Shown piece after piece: positions 40,757 through 51,814 of a stretch of 64,000 nt of DNA (its first letter is position 1; each line of letters starts with the position of its first letter). The notes below the pieces were generated by a model, which worked only from the letters and a program-made list of their open reading frames with translations, was not told the origin of the DNA and did not search any database. The stretch comes from Gerris lacustris (Eukaryota; Arthropoda; Insecta; Hemiptera; Gerridae): assembly GCA_951217055.1 (NCBI GenBank), contig OX578276.1, positions 36,976,205 through 37,040,204 of the forward strand. The letters are read 5' to 3'. Position numbers and translations under genes: made by a program.

Positions 40757-41226
40757 TTGTTTTTTTTTAGATATAGTAATGAAAATGAAATTATCTTTGG
40801 ACTTCAATCGACTTTGGAAATCAGCAAAGAAACCATCAACAGCGTGGTCAAGTTTACTGACATTGCCAATTTGCTTGATCAGCAAAGTGGCAATGTCAGG
40901 ACTGTCTGCGTTTCTGAGCCGACATGTCAGAAAGTGATGACCAAATCCGGAGAGGTCTCATTGTACAAAGTACGTGTAAGGGATCCGGATCAATAAACTT
41001 GGTGAGCTGGGGAGAACCATTCAAATTCAAAATCCACGAAATTATAGAAATTATATATTTAAAATTAAAATCTTTTAGAGGGGGTACGGAGGGTACAGTG
41101 GTATCTGCAACGGATATCAAGGTTATAACATCAGACAATGACCCCCTGCTTACCTGGTATGTATTAAATTGTGACGAGGAATCAATGAATATTTCTCAAC
41201 AATCATCAACACGATGCGAGTTCTAA
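40757..41226 (+). pseudogene. Second OB-fold (RPA-like) ORF, frameshifted
   Basis: Upstream of the shared part this copy keeps more N-terminus: FGLQSTLEISKETINSVVKF, TDIANLLDQQSGNVRTVCV, then QKVMTKSGEVSLYKVRVRDP. A four-base deletion relative to the 19.3 kb copy (GGGATCCGG against GGGACCCCTCCGG) shifts frame. The second frame continues SINLVSWGEPFKFKIHEIIE, LKLKSFRGGTEGTVVSATDI and DNDPLLTWYVLNCDEESM. TTTTTTTTTAG at 40762-40770 could be a splice acceptor before the first residues. A 10 bp inverted repeat GACATTGCCA/TGGCAATGTC lies at 40858-40897. BEL reverse transcriptase starts about 50 bp after it. Confidence 0.65.
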
Positions 41227-41278
41227 ATCTAAATTAGAAAATAAAAGTTTAAATGAATGTTTGTATAGAGTTTTGTAG

Positions 41279-42345
41279 CAGATATAGAAAAGGCTTTTCT
41301 TCAAATAGAATTGCATAATCCAGATAGAGATGTTACAAGGTTTATATGGTTAAAGGAACCACAGTTAGGAATTACAAATGAAAATATACGTATATTCCGG
41401 TTTACTAGAATCGCTTTCGGAGTTGTATTAAGTCCTTTCTTGTTAGGGGCAGTTATTAAATACCATTTAAATAAATATCAAGGTAGTATAATTGCAAAAC
41501 ATATAGCAGATAATATATATATAGATAATGTTTTATTAGGAATAAACGATGAAATAAAAATATTTGACAAGTATAAAGAAACCAAGGTTATATTTCAAGA
41601 ACCACCAATGAATATACAGGAATGGGGAACAAATTCAAAACATACTAAATTATTAATTCCTGAAATAGATCAAATTAAAGGGGATCAAACTTCTGTATTA
41701 GGTTTAGTTTGCAATACGAATACGGATCAATTAAAATTAAAAATAAATTGTGAATTAGATATCTCTCTTATAAAAACTAAAAGGACAATATTAAAGTTTA
41801 TATCATCTGTTTTTGATCCATTATGGTTATATTCTGCGGTTATATTATTAGGAAAAATCGTTATTAGAGATTTATGGAAATTATAGATTGGGATGAATTA
41901 TTTAATTCAGATTTTAATACTACAATGACAAAAGATATAAGATAAAATATTACCATTATCAAATTTCCCATTTAGCCGATATATTGAATTTGATATCAAA
42001 GAAGAAATTGAATTATTATGTTTCACGGATGCTTCAAAACGAGCGTACAGTACAGTTATTAATTTAAGACAAAAGGTACAATCAGTTTATAAAATTAATT
42101 TAGTTTTTTCTAAAACACGGTTAGCTCCAATATAGGAAGTCACTATACCTAGATTAGAATTAATGGGGATTTTAATTGGTGTGAGGGCTATAAGTTATGT
42201 TGAAAAAAGTTTGATAAATTTAAAGGTTACAAAAAAATATTTATGGACTGATTCACAATGTGTGTTGTGTTGGCTTTCTTCAATAAAACCATTACCGGTT
42301 TTGGTAAATTTGCACTTGAACACCCACTTACTTATAATTAATTGT
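41279..42345 (+). pseudogene. BEL/Pao reverse transcriptase and RNase H
   Basis: The RT frame begins at VADIEKAFLQIELHNPDRDV (motif A) and continues FRFTRIAFGVVLSPFLLGAV, NIYIDNVLLG (motif C region) and SVLGLVCNTNTDQLKLKIN. It ends near TKRTILKFISSVFDPLWLYS (ORF 41311-41886). After two short breaks the RNase H-like part gives ELLCFTDASKRAYSTVI, LVFSKTRLAPI, a stop, TIPRLELMGILIGVRAIS and KKYLWTDSQCVLCWLSS, keeping the D-E-D residues. No protease, gag or LTR is adjacent; integrase is missing. Confidence 0.85.
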
Positions 42346-42650
42346 CCGATTGACTTCAGGTTTTTTTTTAAACTGTTCCTTTTTACATTTTAACAACTTT
42401 TATCCATGTACCGTTTCGATATAATCAATAGTTTAAAAAACAAAATATATATATATAAATTATCTACTCACGTACATACTCTGTCACTATAATATTATAT
42501 AACCTCAGATATTCATTAAATTATTAACTAAACTTATTAAAATTATCATAGTTTGAAAACAAAAAGTGAAAGATAATATGGAGACTGAAGTAAGTATCAT
42601 AAATTATATTCTATCTATTTATTTTGTGATGCAATTTATTTATTTTTAGT
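42346..42650. other. Spacer with possible short exon
   Basis: AT-rich. At 42579 ATGGAGACTGAA is followed by GTAAGTATC, a good donor, and TTTTTAG occurs at 42643-42649. This could be a small first exon, but nothing coding could be joined with confidence. Confidence 0.3.
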
Positions 42651-42663
42651 ACTCCTCTTAGAG

Positions 42664-43226
42664 ACATTGGGAAAGTGGTAACTGAGCGAAAGTGGAGGTG
42701 GGCCGGCCATATCATCAGGGTGACAGATGAAAGATGGAGCAGGAAAATCTTGGAATGGTATCCAAGGGGCTTGACTCGCAACAGAGGAATCTGCTCAACA
42801 GTGGGATGAAGAAATGAAGAAATGTTGTGGAGGAGCTACGTGGAAAAGAGTAGCAATAGACAGGACAGAGTGGCGCAGAATGGAAAATGTGTATGTCCAA
42901 GCTTGGCTCACTCCGGAATGAAAAAATAGTTTTAGGAAAAATGTAAAAAAGTATAGTTTTATTTAAAAATCGCACATTATAAAAAAAAAAAAAGAAAAAA
43001 AGAAAATATATATATACATAGATTATGATTTATAAATAGGTCAGTTATTGTATTATAAAAATTTATTATTTATTATTTGTATGTATGAAAATGTAATCTC
43101 CGCAAATTATCCACAGCTACCAGCTGATTTGGAAATATTTATGTAAAGCAGGATTTGAAAAAACCTAAAAATGTTTTGTATTTAATGTATTTCCAATAAA
43201 TGGATTACTTACTTACTTACTTACTT
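42664..43226 (+). mobile_element. 5'-truncated LINE with target-site duplication
   Basis: Flanked by ACTCCTCTTAGAG at 42651-42663 and 43227-43239. The 5' part encodes an RTE-like ORF C-terminus: RKWRWAGHIIRVTDERWSRK, ILEWYPRGLTRNRG, and in another frame QDRVA(Q)-type and YVQAWLTPE-like residues ending in a stop at ~42921. A ~250 bp 3' UTR ends in ATGGATTACTTACTTACTTA, a TTAC microsatellite tail. Structure is that of a target-primed insertion on the plus strand. Confidence 0.85.
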
Positions 43227-43375
43227 ACTCCTCTTAGAGTGACTAGTCAAACTGAAAACTGCCTATTTTCAAATACGTAGTTATTTTATGCAATTCAATT
43301 TCTTTAATTACGTGACTTAATATACTGAATTAATTGATTTATCTTTATTTGTCTCAGACATGTAGTGGTTGAACC

Positions 43376-44260
43376 ATGCGGCTTTATGAAATAAGGGATT
43401 TTACGCTGGGTCCAGAGGAGGTAGCCCTGACGATCTTGGCGGATCATGGCTGCCTCCCGACCACGAAGATGTGTGCGACATGTGGTGGGGAGTGTACCTA
43501 CAGAGAGGACCAAAAGATTTTTAGGTGTCGAAGGAGGCAAAAGGTTGGGAAGAGAATATCTATTTGTAATTTTTCTTCATCTATAAGGGCTAACACTTTT
43601 TTTGAGTCAAAACTGAGCTTTGGAGTTATACTTGAGTTTGTCATGTCGTGGTTGATGTTACCCATCCCTAGAGTTTCTGTCATTAGGGAAAATCTTGGGT
43701 TGAGTGAACACACCATAACAGACTGGTCTCAGTACTGTCGGGAAGTGGTGGACCTAGCTGTGCAACGTGATTCCGCTCCTCTTGGTGGACCTGGAAGGAT
43801 AGTGGAAATCGACGAGGCGAAGTTCGGCAGGAGAAAATATAATCGTGGCCGTATCTTGGATGGTGTTTAGGTCTTTGAAGGGATTGAAAGGGGATTGAAA
43901 GGGGATCGAAACGCTCTTTTGTGATTCCTGTCCTATCCAGAAATGCTGCTACCCTTCTTGCGATAATTAGGGAGAAGATCCTACCAGGCACGACATGGGG
44001 CGTGCCTACGATTGCTTGTCACAAGAAGGTTATCAACATTTTTCGGTTAACCACTCAATCAACTTTGTGGACCTAAACACTGGGGCCCATACGCAAAACA
44101 TTGAACGTGTTTGGCGTGAAGTTTGAGGTCACATTCCACGATATGGCCAGCGAATCGACATGGAGGGTTACCTTGGGGAGTTCTATTGGAAGACCAGAAC
44201 ACCAAAGTTGCACCGGTTTCATCAATTTCCTATGGATTCTGCGATCTTATACCCAGGTTA
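43376..44260 (+). pseudogene. Intronless Merlin transposase with complete N-terminus
   Basis: From ATG 43376: a zinc-ribbon-like start (MCATCGGECTYREDQKIFRC), the helical region SSIRANTFFESKLSFGVILE, LGLSEHTITDWSQYCREVV, then GGPGRIVEIDEAKFGRRKYN with the first catalytic Asp. TAG replaces an expected Trp codon (43868-43870, V-*-VFEGIERG), followed by a 12 bp local duplication. A shift leads to NAATLLAIIREKILPGT and, in the next frame, EGYQHFSVNHSINFVD, GAHTQNIERVWREV (catalytic Glu) and RIDMEGYLGEFYW. All three intron positions of copies B and D are uninterrupted here, so this is a separate lineage. Confidence 0.85.
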
Positions 44261-44399
44261 ACTTACAAAATACTCAGTCTATCTATTTATTTAGTGTGTG
44301 TCAAAATTATAAACTGTCAATTTATAAAATTTCAAATATATATTCTCAAGAAACTATCCACAAAATTTGTGTTCTTCTTGAAAAGCTCTGACCTTCGAC

Positions 44400-47300
44400 C
44401 TCCTAGCAATATGCATTGGGCTCGAAACTCCTCTACGAGTTCAACTGAGAAGACATTGTGTACTCTACCAACACTTCAACCTACACTTGAACCAGTTGAG
44501 TTGAATTCAAAATTAACATTTTGGCCCACCCTACCAGCCAAACCTGTTCGGCCAACTGACGAGGAGAATATTGGGTGTACTCCTCCGATAGATGCCCCTC
44601 TTCCTCAAGTTCCTATAAGGACTAAAAGAATCAGAAAGACCGTTCCACCCAAAGAGGATGACACCGGTTCTTCTTCTTCAATTGTAGAAGAGGTCAAGAG
44701 GTTGCTTCTGTTGAAGCTTCAACTTCTACAATTGTAAGGGAACCCTCTGTCTCCGCCCAAACTGTCGAAGACTCCCCACAGAAGGTAAAAGTTTTAATGC
44801 CTCCCCCCTACATGAAAGCAACGAGAAAAACTTCCAAAGAGAAACGACCGCCAAGTGGAATCAGTGCGTGCATTCAGTTGTTGGGGACGGAATTGTTCGG
44901 GTTGAGCCAGTACCGACGTCCTCAACATCTGAAGTCGCACTGTTTCCTTGAGAAGGTCAAGAGGAAAAGGCAGAAGACGACATCAACATATCGGCCTGCT
45001 TCGAGATTGGTTGGAGATATCTCCTCCTTTGACGCTGAAGAAGGCAGACCTTCTGTTGTTCAAGCAGGTCCGTCTTCTGCTTCATCATCGGAAGTGGTGG
45101 TAACTAGCCGTTCTAGGAGAAGGGTTTCCTCTCCTCAACAACCTTCTTTCATTGTTGGAGGAAGTGACCTGTCTGACGATGCAATCGCAGGACCGTCTGT
45201 TCCTTCATCGATGAAAGTGGTTCATAGGACTCTTCATAGACGTCCGTTGAGTCATCAGAGTAGCACCGTCGGGGATTTATGCTAGCAATCCTCTACAATG
45301 ATTGTATCGCCTCAACGTGTAAGATTGGATAACACTCCTGCACTATATTTTCGTCCCACAAGATTGACAGATAGCGTAGGCGAGACAGCACATGGTTTTG
45401 TCAGAGGAGTCCGAGCGAGGAGTCAGGGACGACCGGACCATAACGAGAGGGAGATTGATATGGTGATCGATGATAGCTGAGTTGCTAACTTAAGGACCCA
45501 GAACCGATCAGTAGCTGGAATTGATGAAGTAGCAGCTGTGTTCGTGCCTGACGGTAATGGCTCTGGTTTCGTGTGATTCCATGAACCAACATCTCGACCC
45601 AATGGCTTATCCAGTACTGTTTCCCTTTGGAGAAGTGGGTTGAGGCCAAATATGGACTATAATGTAGTCACACTGGCAACCGCCAGCACATGTCACATCT
45701 GGAGTTTTTGTCATTTAGATAGGCCATTAGAGATCAATTCAATCCGATTCTCCAAGCGGGAAAACTGACACAGCAGTTTATGTGTGACAGTTTGGTCAAA
45801 GTAGAGACTGACCGATTGAAGTACATTGAAACAAATCAAACACAATTCAGGGAAGAGTTATTATCCGGTCTCATGAATCAAATCAACCGGAGATCGGACG
45901 CTGAGGGTATGCCAGTTAGGAGGATTGTCGTACTGCCCAGCTCTTTCGTCGGTGGATTCCAGAATATGGCTAAAAACTACCAAGAATGGCAATGGTCAGG
46001 GCGCTAGGCCCACCACCCCCTCGCAGTCCCTTGTTACCACATTACTTGTAATACAAAATGGAAGGAACTCCATGCTAACCTGACTTTTGGGTCCAAAATA
46101 GAAGACAGTGCGGATCTGATTGTCAGAATTTTTCAAAGTAAACTTAAAGAATTCCTGAATCAAGTTGTTAAAAATAGTATTTTCGGTAGTGGGGTACATG
46201 TACACCATCGAGTTCCAGAAGGATAGTGTGCGCAGAGCTCCCCAACGAAATCACTCATCCTAATCTCCGCAGAACAGTTGAAAGAATTCTTATGCACGGC
46301 CCATGTGAGAGGGGATTTGAAAAGAGGGGGATTGAAAATATATATGTCAATGCATGGACAATGGCCGATGCCGCATTAATTTTCCGCGGGGGTTTGCTGA
46401 AACGTCCGGCATTTCTGAGGGCGGTCACCTCGTCTACCGCCGCAGAAATGACGGCCGTACCGTGACGAGGATAATCAAAGTAGTCTATAATAGTTGGGTA
46501 ATTCCGTACAACCCCTATCTCACTCTCTGCTTTGATAGCCATATCAGTGTAGATGTAGAGGTGTGTTCAGGTGTCAGAAGTATCAAATACTTTTACAAGT
46601 ACATTTATAAAGGTATGGATGCCGCTCAAGTCCGTGTCACCGAACGAGACGTGGACGGCCGCTTAGATTGGAATGAAGTGGATAACTTCATCAATGCGAG
46701 ATACGTAAGCGCATGTGAAACTGCCAGGAGATTAAACCAGTTTAAACTCCACCGCTGATCACATAGAGTGGCTTGCAGTCCACCTCGAGAACAACCAGTC
46801 AGTCGTCTACAGGGCAGGGGATGCCGAAGCAGAGTTCGAACGAGCAGCACGAAACCTGACGACACTGACAGCTTGGTTCTTATTGAACAGTAGAGTAGAA
46901 GAAGCACGTCAGTATCTCTATAGTAAGATTCCTCTTCACTACACGTTTACGCCAGCAGGAGGATGGACACCGAGAGATATCGTCTCCAGACTCTATATGA
47001 GAGTCCCCAGGACGTGGAGAGGAAACTCCGTTTACTACTTCTTCACGTTCGGGGGGCGCGATCCTTTAAAGGTCTTCGGACCTTTGAAGGCATCACACAT
47101 CGTACATTCTGGGACGCAGCAGGGGCTAGGAATCTCACAGTGGCTAGGAAAGGGCTCTTGCGGAAGCGGCCACCCACCATATGCCTTACCAGTTTAAATT
47201 CATGTCTGCCACCATGTGTCTCTTCTGTGTGAGGTGTGTGACGTTTTAAGGCTGTGGCAGCGTCACAGGGACGACCTCTCTAAGGATTACCTAATGGACC

Positions 47301-47574
47301 CTGCAAGACAAAATTACAGATATGAGTTAGCCCTTCATGGACTTGCTCAGTGCCCGAGGTAAAACCCTGCAGAGCTTCATAGGGGCCATATATTCCAGAG
47401 GGCATTTTGCACGACCTCCCTCTTGCAAATAATATAGATCACGCCACAGTCCAGGGAACCGATAATATGAATCCGGAGCAAAGGGCAGCCTTCGACCATC
47501 ATCGTTAATTCCATGCAAGATAAAAATTTCAACGTTGAAGGCACCCGATACTTCCTCTTGCAAGGTCCTGCCGG
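44400..47574 (+). mobile_element. Helitron 3: close relative of Helitron 1, truncated in the helicase
   Basis: The N-terminal Ser/Pro/Arg-rich region (44400-45285, start uncertain) aligns with 11.6 kb of Helitron 1 (GACCGTCTGTTCCTTCATCG against GACCGCCTGTTCCTCAATCG). It then follows the same order: QHLDPMAYPVLFPFGEVG, KVETDRLKYIETNQTQFREE, VLPSSFVGGFQNMAKNYQ, YMYTIEFQK, CAELPNEITHPNLRRTVERI, IKYFYKYIYKGMDAAQVR, AVHLENNQSVVYRAGDAEAE and IPLHYTFTPAGGWTPRDIV. Similarity stops within Walker A (LLQGPAG, 47559-47574). It has many frameshifts, but the Tyr motif is better preserved than in Helitron 1. Confidence 0.85.
45780..46758 (+). pseudogene. Helitron 3 Rep domain lacking the HUH motif
   Basis: The segment that in Helitron 1 encodes RWLPHAHCLIIL and the next ~20 residues is absent: GAGTTCCAGAAG is followed directly by GATAGTGTGCGCAGAG at ~46214. 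The deletion therefore removes the metal-binding histidines. Downstream, KYFYKYIYKGMD (46585-46620) keeps the catalytic Tyr region, and a 134-codon ORF (46354-46758) ends in RYVSACETARRLNQFKLHR. The domain could not cut DNA as written. Confidence 0.8.
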
Positions 47575-47624
47575 TTAATAAGGTATTAAGGTTAATGAGG
47601 TAATATATAAGTGAAATAAAAGAT

Positions 47625-48757
47625 GGATGAACTTAGAGGAATGACTCTCCGCCAGGTAAATCGACTAATTGACCGACTTGATGAGTGGGAGTTTTTTCAT
47701 TGGCTTCAAGGTGTTACTTAATATTATTAATATGTGAATAACATGTTTTATGAAGTATATAAAAAATTTATTTTAAACATATTAAAATGGAGAGAAGAGA
47801 AGAACTTTATGATATTTTATACTAATTATGGTTTTTACTGTTACAAGGGATAGGAGTGATAGAGCTCGCCAAAGATTGTCCTGATTGCCAAAAAAATATG
47901 ACGCTCAAGGCTCCTCCCAAAGATAGAAAATATGGCAACTGGAGATGCACCTGAAAAAACTGCAGGAAGACGGTGAACTCTGAGCGGCACATTTTTTGAA
48001 AAGGCTCACCTGTCTTTTTTTGCTGTCGTATATGTGGAGCAGAGCTATCCTTATAAGAATATTCAGCATGAACTGCGGAGAGAAGACGGTAGCACAATTT
48101 GTGGACGCTGTTTCATAGCTCCTGTCGCCCACAGAAATGCCGACACCCTGCTGGGTGTCTTAGATGGATGGGCAGCCTACGGTGGGATCGAGGAATTACC
48201 AGGTAAAAGTTAATCATACCTTATAAATAATCATATACCTCAAATTATTTTAAATGTTTGCTAATTATTTTAAAATGTTTCATAATACAGCTTAACGATT
48301 AATTAATATCGTACTTTTGTTTATAAAAGTGTGATATTCCTTTTTCCTAATGTACATTAGACTAAATATATTTAGACAATTTTACAGTTAATTTAACAGT
48401 TTATTTTCTTTAATGTCTTACTCAAAGGTTGTTATAATTTTTACTGAGGGGTACCAACATTACGTTGTAAATCATTCTGAAAATTTCGTCGATCCTTCCT
48501 CAGGCGCCCATACAAATACCATCAAGGGTACCTGGCAGAAATTCAAGCATAGGCACAAAAAGGACTATGGAACAGCTCGGTCACTCTTCTCTTCCTTCAT
48601 CGCCGATTTTTTGTGGCGGAAGGAATTCCCCGAGGATAGGCTCCTATATTTATGGAGAGGAATAGCCACTTGGGTACAGGCGACTCCAAAAATACTGGAG
48701 TTACGAAATTTTGTTAAAATTAGGAAGATTTTCCTTTCAGTAGATTTTCTGTACGAT
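47625..48757 (+). pseudogene. Merlin transposase copy C, internally deleted
   Basis: ATG 47625 starts DELRGMTLRQVNRLIDRLD, with EWEFFHWLQGVT before a likely intron. A second part (47850-48000) carries the zinc-ribbon block KDCPDCQKNMTLKAPPKD with KNCRKTVNSERHIF. It is then fused by deletion to GRCFIAPVAHRNADTLLGVL and DGWAAYGGIEELPG (48098-48202). An intron starting GTAAAA (48203) leads to YQHYVVNHSENFVDPSSGAH, TNTIKGTWQKFKHRHKKD, ADFLWRKEFPEDRLLYLW. The catalytic Glu codon is AAG (Lys) in TNTIKGTW. EIDE is missing. Same lineage as copy B. Confidence 0.8.
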
Positions 48758-48929
48758 TAATATTAGCTCTATATAATGTAGACATATTATTTATCTAATA
48801 AAACCTCCATTTACGAGCGAGCACCACCTTATTCGAGCCCTTTAAACTTACCCCATTATAAAACTAAGGGATTTAATTTACATAGCCTTGTAGCTAGCTT
48901 TATAGCTTCATAGCTTGATAAAACCTACA

Positions 48930-49850
48930 AATTATTTTTGGATGAACTTTCTATCATTAAAAATGAAGGAGCTATGTTTAAAAAACCAATTGTCAAGGAG
49001 GTTTCCACCTTTTAATGTCCTTGGGATGCATTGGAGAAATCATGGGTGGGGTCTGGTCTTAAGGATCAGTCGACAAAATATTGAATGGACATTCCTATGC
49101 TCGTGCAGTACGAGTCCATATTATTTTACAACAGGCATTATCACTGCTAATTTTTGAAGAATAGAAAAATCACAGCATTGAATTTAAAAAAACTTATTTA
49201 AAATGAAGATAACTTTACCTATGATATGAATATTGACGGAATACATTCAAATGAGGCATTTAAAAGGCTCAGTGAGTTATTTAAAAATCATCTTGAACAA
49301 ATCGAAAAAAGAGGGAAAACAGCCATGTTATGGGTCCAATATTTTCGAATGTTTTCTTTGATGAAATAATTTCTCGCTGCTGAAAGAATGGGTGACTGGA
49401 AATCTCACATAGAATGTATTGAACTTATGATACCTTTCTCCCATGCAGCTGGCCATTTCAATTACAAAATTTGAGGAGTTTGGAAAAAAAATGGATCTAG
49501 AAGAATATAAAAGGTTCACTGGTTTTTTACTTTTCGTAGAAGCAATGCTTACTGGTCTGGCATTTTTTCTGATCAAACAAACATTGATGAGAACCACGAG
49601 CGTGGAAGGTTGACCGTTTAAGCGAGGTTGAACACAAAGTGGAGTCTTTAAAATTCATAAAAGGTATTATATATATAAAAGATATCATTGAAGGCTTAGA
49701 AAGATATTGCGATTTAGAATTTAGTAAAAGTCACCAGCATGTAGACTCTAGAGATTAAAGGATTGAGAGAGATCAAAGATGTTCGACGTTACAACAATTT
49801 TTACTAGAACATAACCCATTTACAGATATTGACAATTTACGTAATTATCT
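48930..49850 (+). pseudogene. Middle region of the uncharacterised transposon-linked protein
   Basis: Readable blocks in changing frames: EAFKRLSELFKNHLEQIEKR, KTAMLWVQYFRMFSLMK, a stop, AAERMGDWKSHIECIELMIP, FSHAAGHFNY, MDLEEYKRFTGF, a shift to TFRRSNAYWSGIFSDQT, then LEFSKSHQHVDSRD, a stop, and LQQFLLEHNPFTDIDNL. The order 'AxLWxQY...AERxGDWxxHIxCIxxMxPxxHAAGHxNY...FRRSxxYWSGxxSD...QHxDxRDxR...HNPF' is the middle of the large insect proteins whose C-termini I recognise at 7.0 and 16.9 kb. The earlier part (48930-49160) has no clear similarity. Heavily decayed. Confidence 0.6.
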
Positions 49851-50554
49851 TTTTTTGCTGCAATAGGGGTTGATTTATGAGGGTTGAAAAGTTGCAACAT
49901 GAAATTAGTACATATTTTAAGCAACAGCATTCACAAATTAAATCAATCTGATAAATTAATTATATTTCAGGGAAAATATTTTTTTTATTACATTAAGCTC
50001 TAACAAGAGTTGATTTTTAAGGGTTGAAATATTTTGAAATTGTGTTCCAAAGCATAAAACAATCATTATTCAACTAATCCAAACTAAATTTTACCCATTT
50101 TAAGCTTTAGAATGTTATTTAATAAGTTTTTACAATTAGGGGTACTTTTCACCCCTAAAAAATAAACAGCGCCCATCGGCATAGTATAGAATTTGAAGTA
50201 GAGGGTAAGATAGAGGGATAGAGTAGCAGGATGGCCTTGGGCCAGCATCATCTTACACTTCTTATATAAGAAACTTGTTTTGGACAACTAAATTTAGGTA
50301 CGTAGAGCGGGTCAAATTAATAACATTTGGCTATGTTAAAATTTCCGTGCATAAACACAGTCATTATTTGTACACCATTGAACAGTTGTACAAATATTAG
50401 GATGGTCCGATTTGTGGGAGAATTAACGGCCACATTTAAGGAGGCGTAATTCTACCAAAATAGAATGACAAATAACATAGAATATAATTCAAGTTGTTAT
50501 AAAAGCATCAGACTTAATAAAAAAAAAAACTCTACCAATTATTGTAGCACATAA
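49851..50554. other. Spacer with GGGTTGA(T/A) repeats
   Basis: AGGGGTTGATTTATGAGGGT near 49865 and GAGTTGATTTTTAAGGGTTG near 50000 are related short repeats. No coding. Confidence 0.45.
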
Positions 50555-50715
50555 GCTTCCTCGCACTCAATTTTGTATTCTTTAATGATTTAATGATATT
50601 AAAACCTATTATTGTCAAATTTATTTAATTTTCTCTCGTTTTTTAAAACTGGCAAAATTGTTTTGATTTTTAAAATTAATAAAAGAATCAATTTAGCAAA
50701 TTCAGAATCACAGAT
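50555..50715 (-). repeat. Distal end of a hairpin-family-related repeat
   Basis: GCACATAAGCTTCCTCGCAC followed by TTGTCAAATTTATTTAATTT, CAAAATTGTTTTGATTTTTA and ATCAATTTAGCAAATTC parallels 59985-60195. It matches the complement of the GATGCGAGGAAGC end of copies D-F. Confidence 0.6.
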
Positions 50716-50787
50716 AGGGAGATATCACCTACTTTAGTAGGCTGACAATTTTAGGAGAGGGTCTGTAACTTGGCCCTTTTTTCGGTA

Positions 50788-51130
50788 CTTCTTTACTTGG
50801 TTACCCACCAACTAAAGAAGGTAGGATGTGGCAAGATTTTACTCGGTTACCCACCGTTTGTTTACATTATTGACTTCGAAATATTTTTTAAATTAATTAA
50901 CAATCTTAACTGGGGATGTTCAAAAGCAGTGGGGCTTATGTATGGGGTTAAGAAAGGGAGAAAGAGAGGAAATAAAGAGAAAAGGTAAGGTGAAATTGCA
51001 AGACGAAATACAAAGGGTGGGTAACCAAGTAAAGAAGGAGATATGTAGGCAACATTTTACTTGGTCGGTCACCCACTGATATAATTTTAAAAGTGGGTAA
51101 CCAAGTGAAGAAATAGCTATGTAGGCAACA
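50788..51130. repeat. MITE-like cluster with CTTCTTTACTTGGTTACCCACC ends (22 bp)
   Basis: The 22 bp motif at 50788-50809 has an exact inverted partner at 51016-51037, and imperfect copies lie at ~50838 (ACTCGGTTACCCACC), ~51056 and ~51095 (GTGGGTAACCAAGTGAAG). The interior is non-coding. Merlin copy D starts 35 bp further on, so these may be Merlin-type termini or a separate MITE. A related GTAACCAAGTAAAGG lies at ~25593 before another Merlin fragment. Confidence 0.65.
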
Positions 51131-51164
51131 TGTGAGTAAATCAACTAAGACAAAGGGGAATTAA

Positions 51165-51790
51165 AAGGTATCAATTTTAGGGCGGTCATCCTTCTCACCG
51201 AACGACTTAACGAGTGGGAATTCTATAATTGGCTTTAAGTTAAGTTTAATTATTAAGATAAGAGTATCGTAATGTTATGGTTATGAGTTAATGTAACTTT
51301 GAAACAAATTGATATATATTTGGTAAATGTAGGAATAGGTGTAATTCCTAAGGAGAGGAAGTGTCAAGCATGTGGCAAGGCCATGAAACTACGAGGACCT
51401 CAACAGGGCCGAGCCTATGGAATTTGGCAGTTCGTGGGCAAAAAGTGTCGGAAATCGTTGCACCGGGACCTTTTAAGTCGAAATTAACGTTGAAGGAGGT
51501 TTTATGCTGTTATTTTTGGTCCCGGGGAACAATGACACGCAGAGATTTCCAGCACGAGCTGAGAAGGGCCGATGGCAACACGTTGTCGTCAAAAACCATT
51601 GTCGACTGGTGCACCTTTTTTAGGTGAATATAGCTTGGTGACGTTATTATATAAAAAATATAAAAAAAGTAATAATGTGTCTATTCTTGCAGAGATGTAT
51701 GTGCACTGCACTTTAAAAATAACCCAATTAAAATCGGTGGGCCTGGGACTGAGGTAGAAATTGACGAGACGGTAATCATACTGTTGGAGG
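51165..51790 (+). pseudogene. Merlin transposase copy D, N-terminal half with an intron
   Basis: TERLNEWEFYNWL at ~51200 matches the start of copy C. GVIPKERKCQACGKAMKLRG (from ~51335) is the zinc-ribbon block. After shifts, KSKLTLKEVLCCYFWSRGTM and DFQHELRRADGNTLSSKTIV lead to DWCTFFR. A 69 bp intron (51624-51692, GTGAAT...CTTGCAG) interrupts an Arg codon, and the next exon gives DVCALHFKNNPIKIGGPGTE then VEIDETVII (first catalytic Asp). It is cut at ~51785 by integrase-like retroelement sequence. Confidence 0.8.
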
Positions 51791-51814
51791 TTTTGGAGGA
51801 AACAGGTCACCTAA

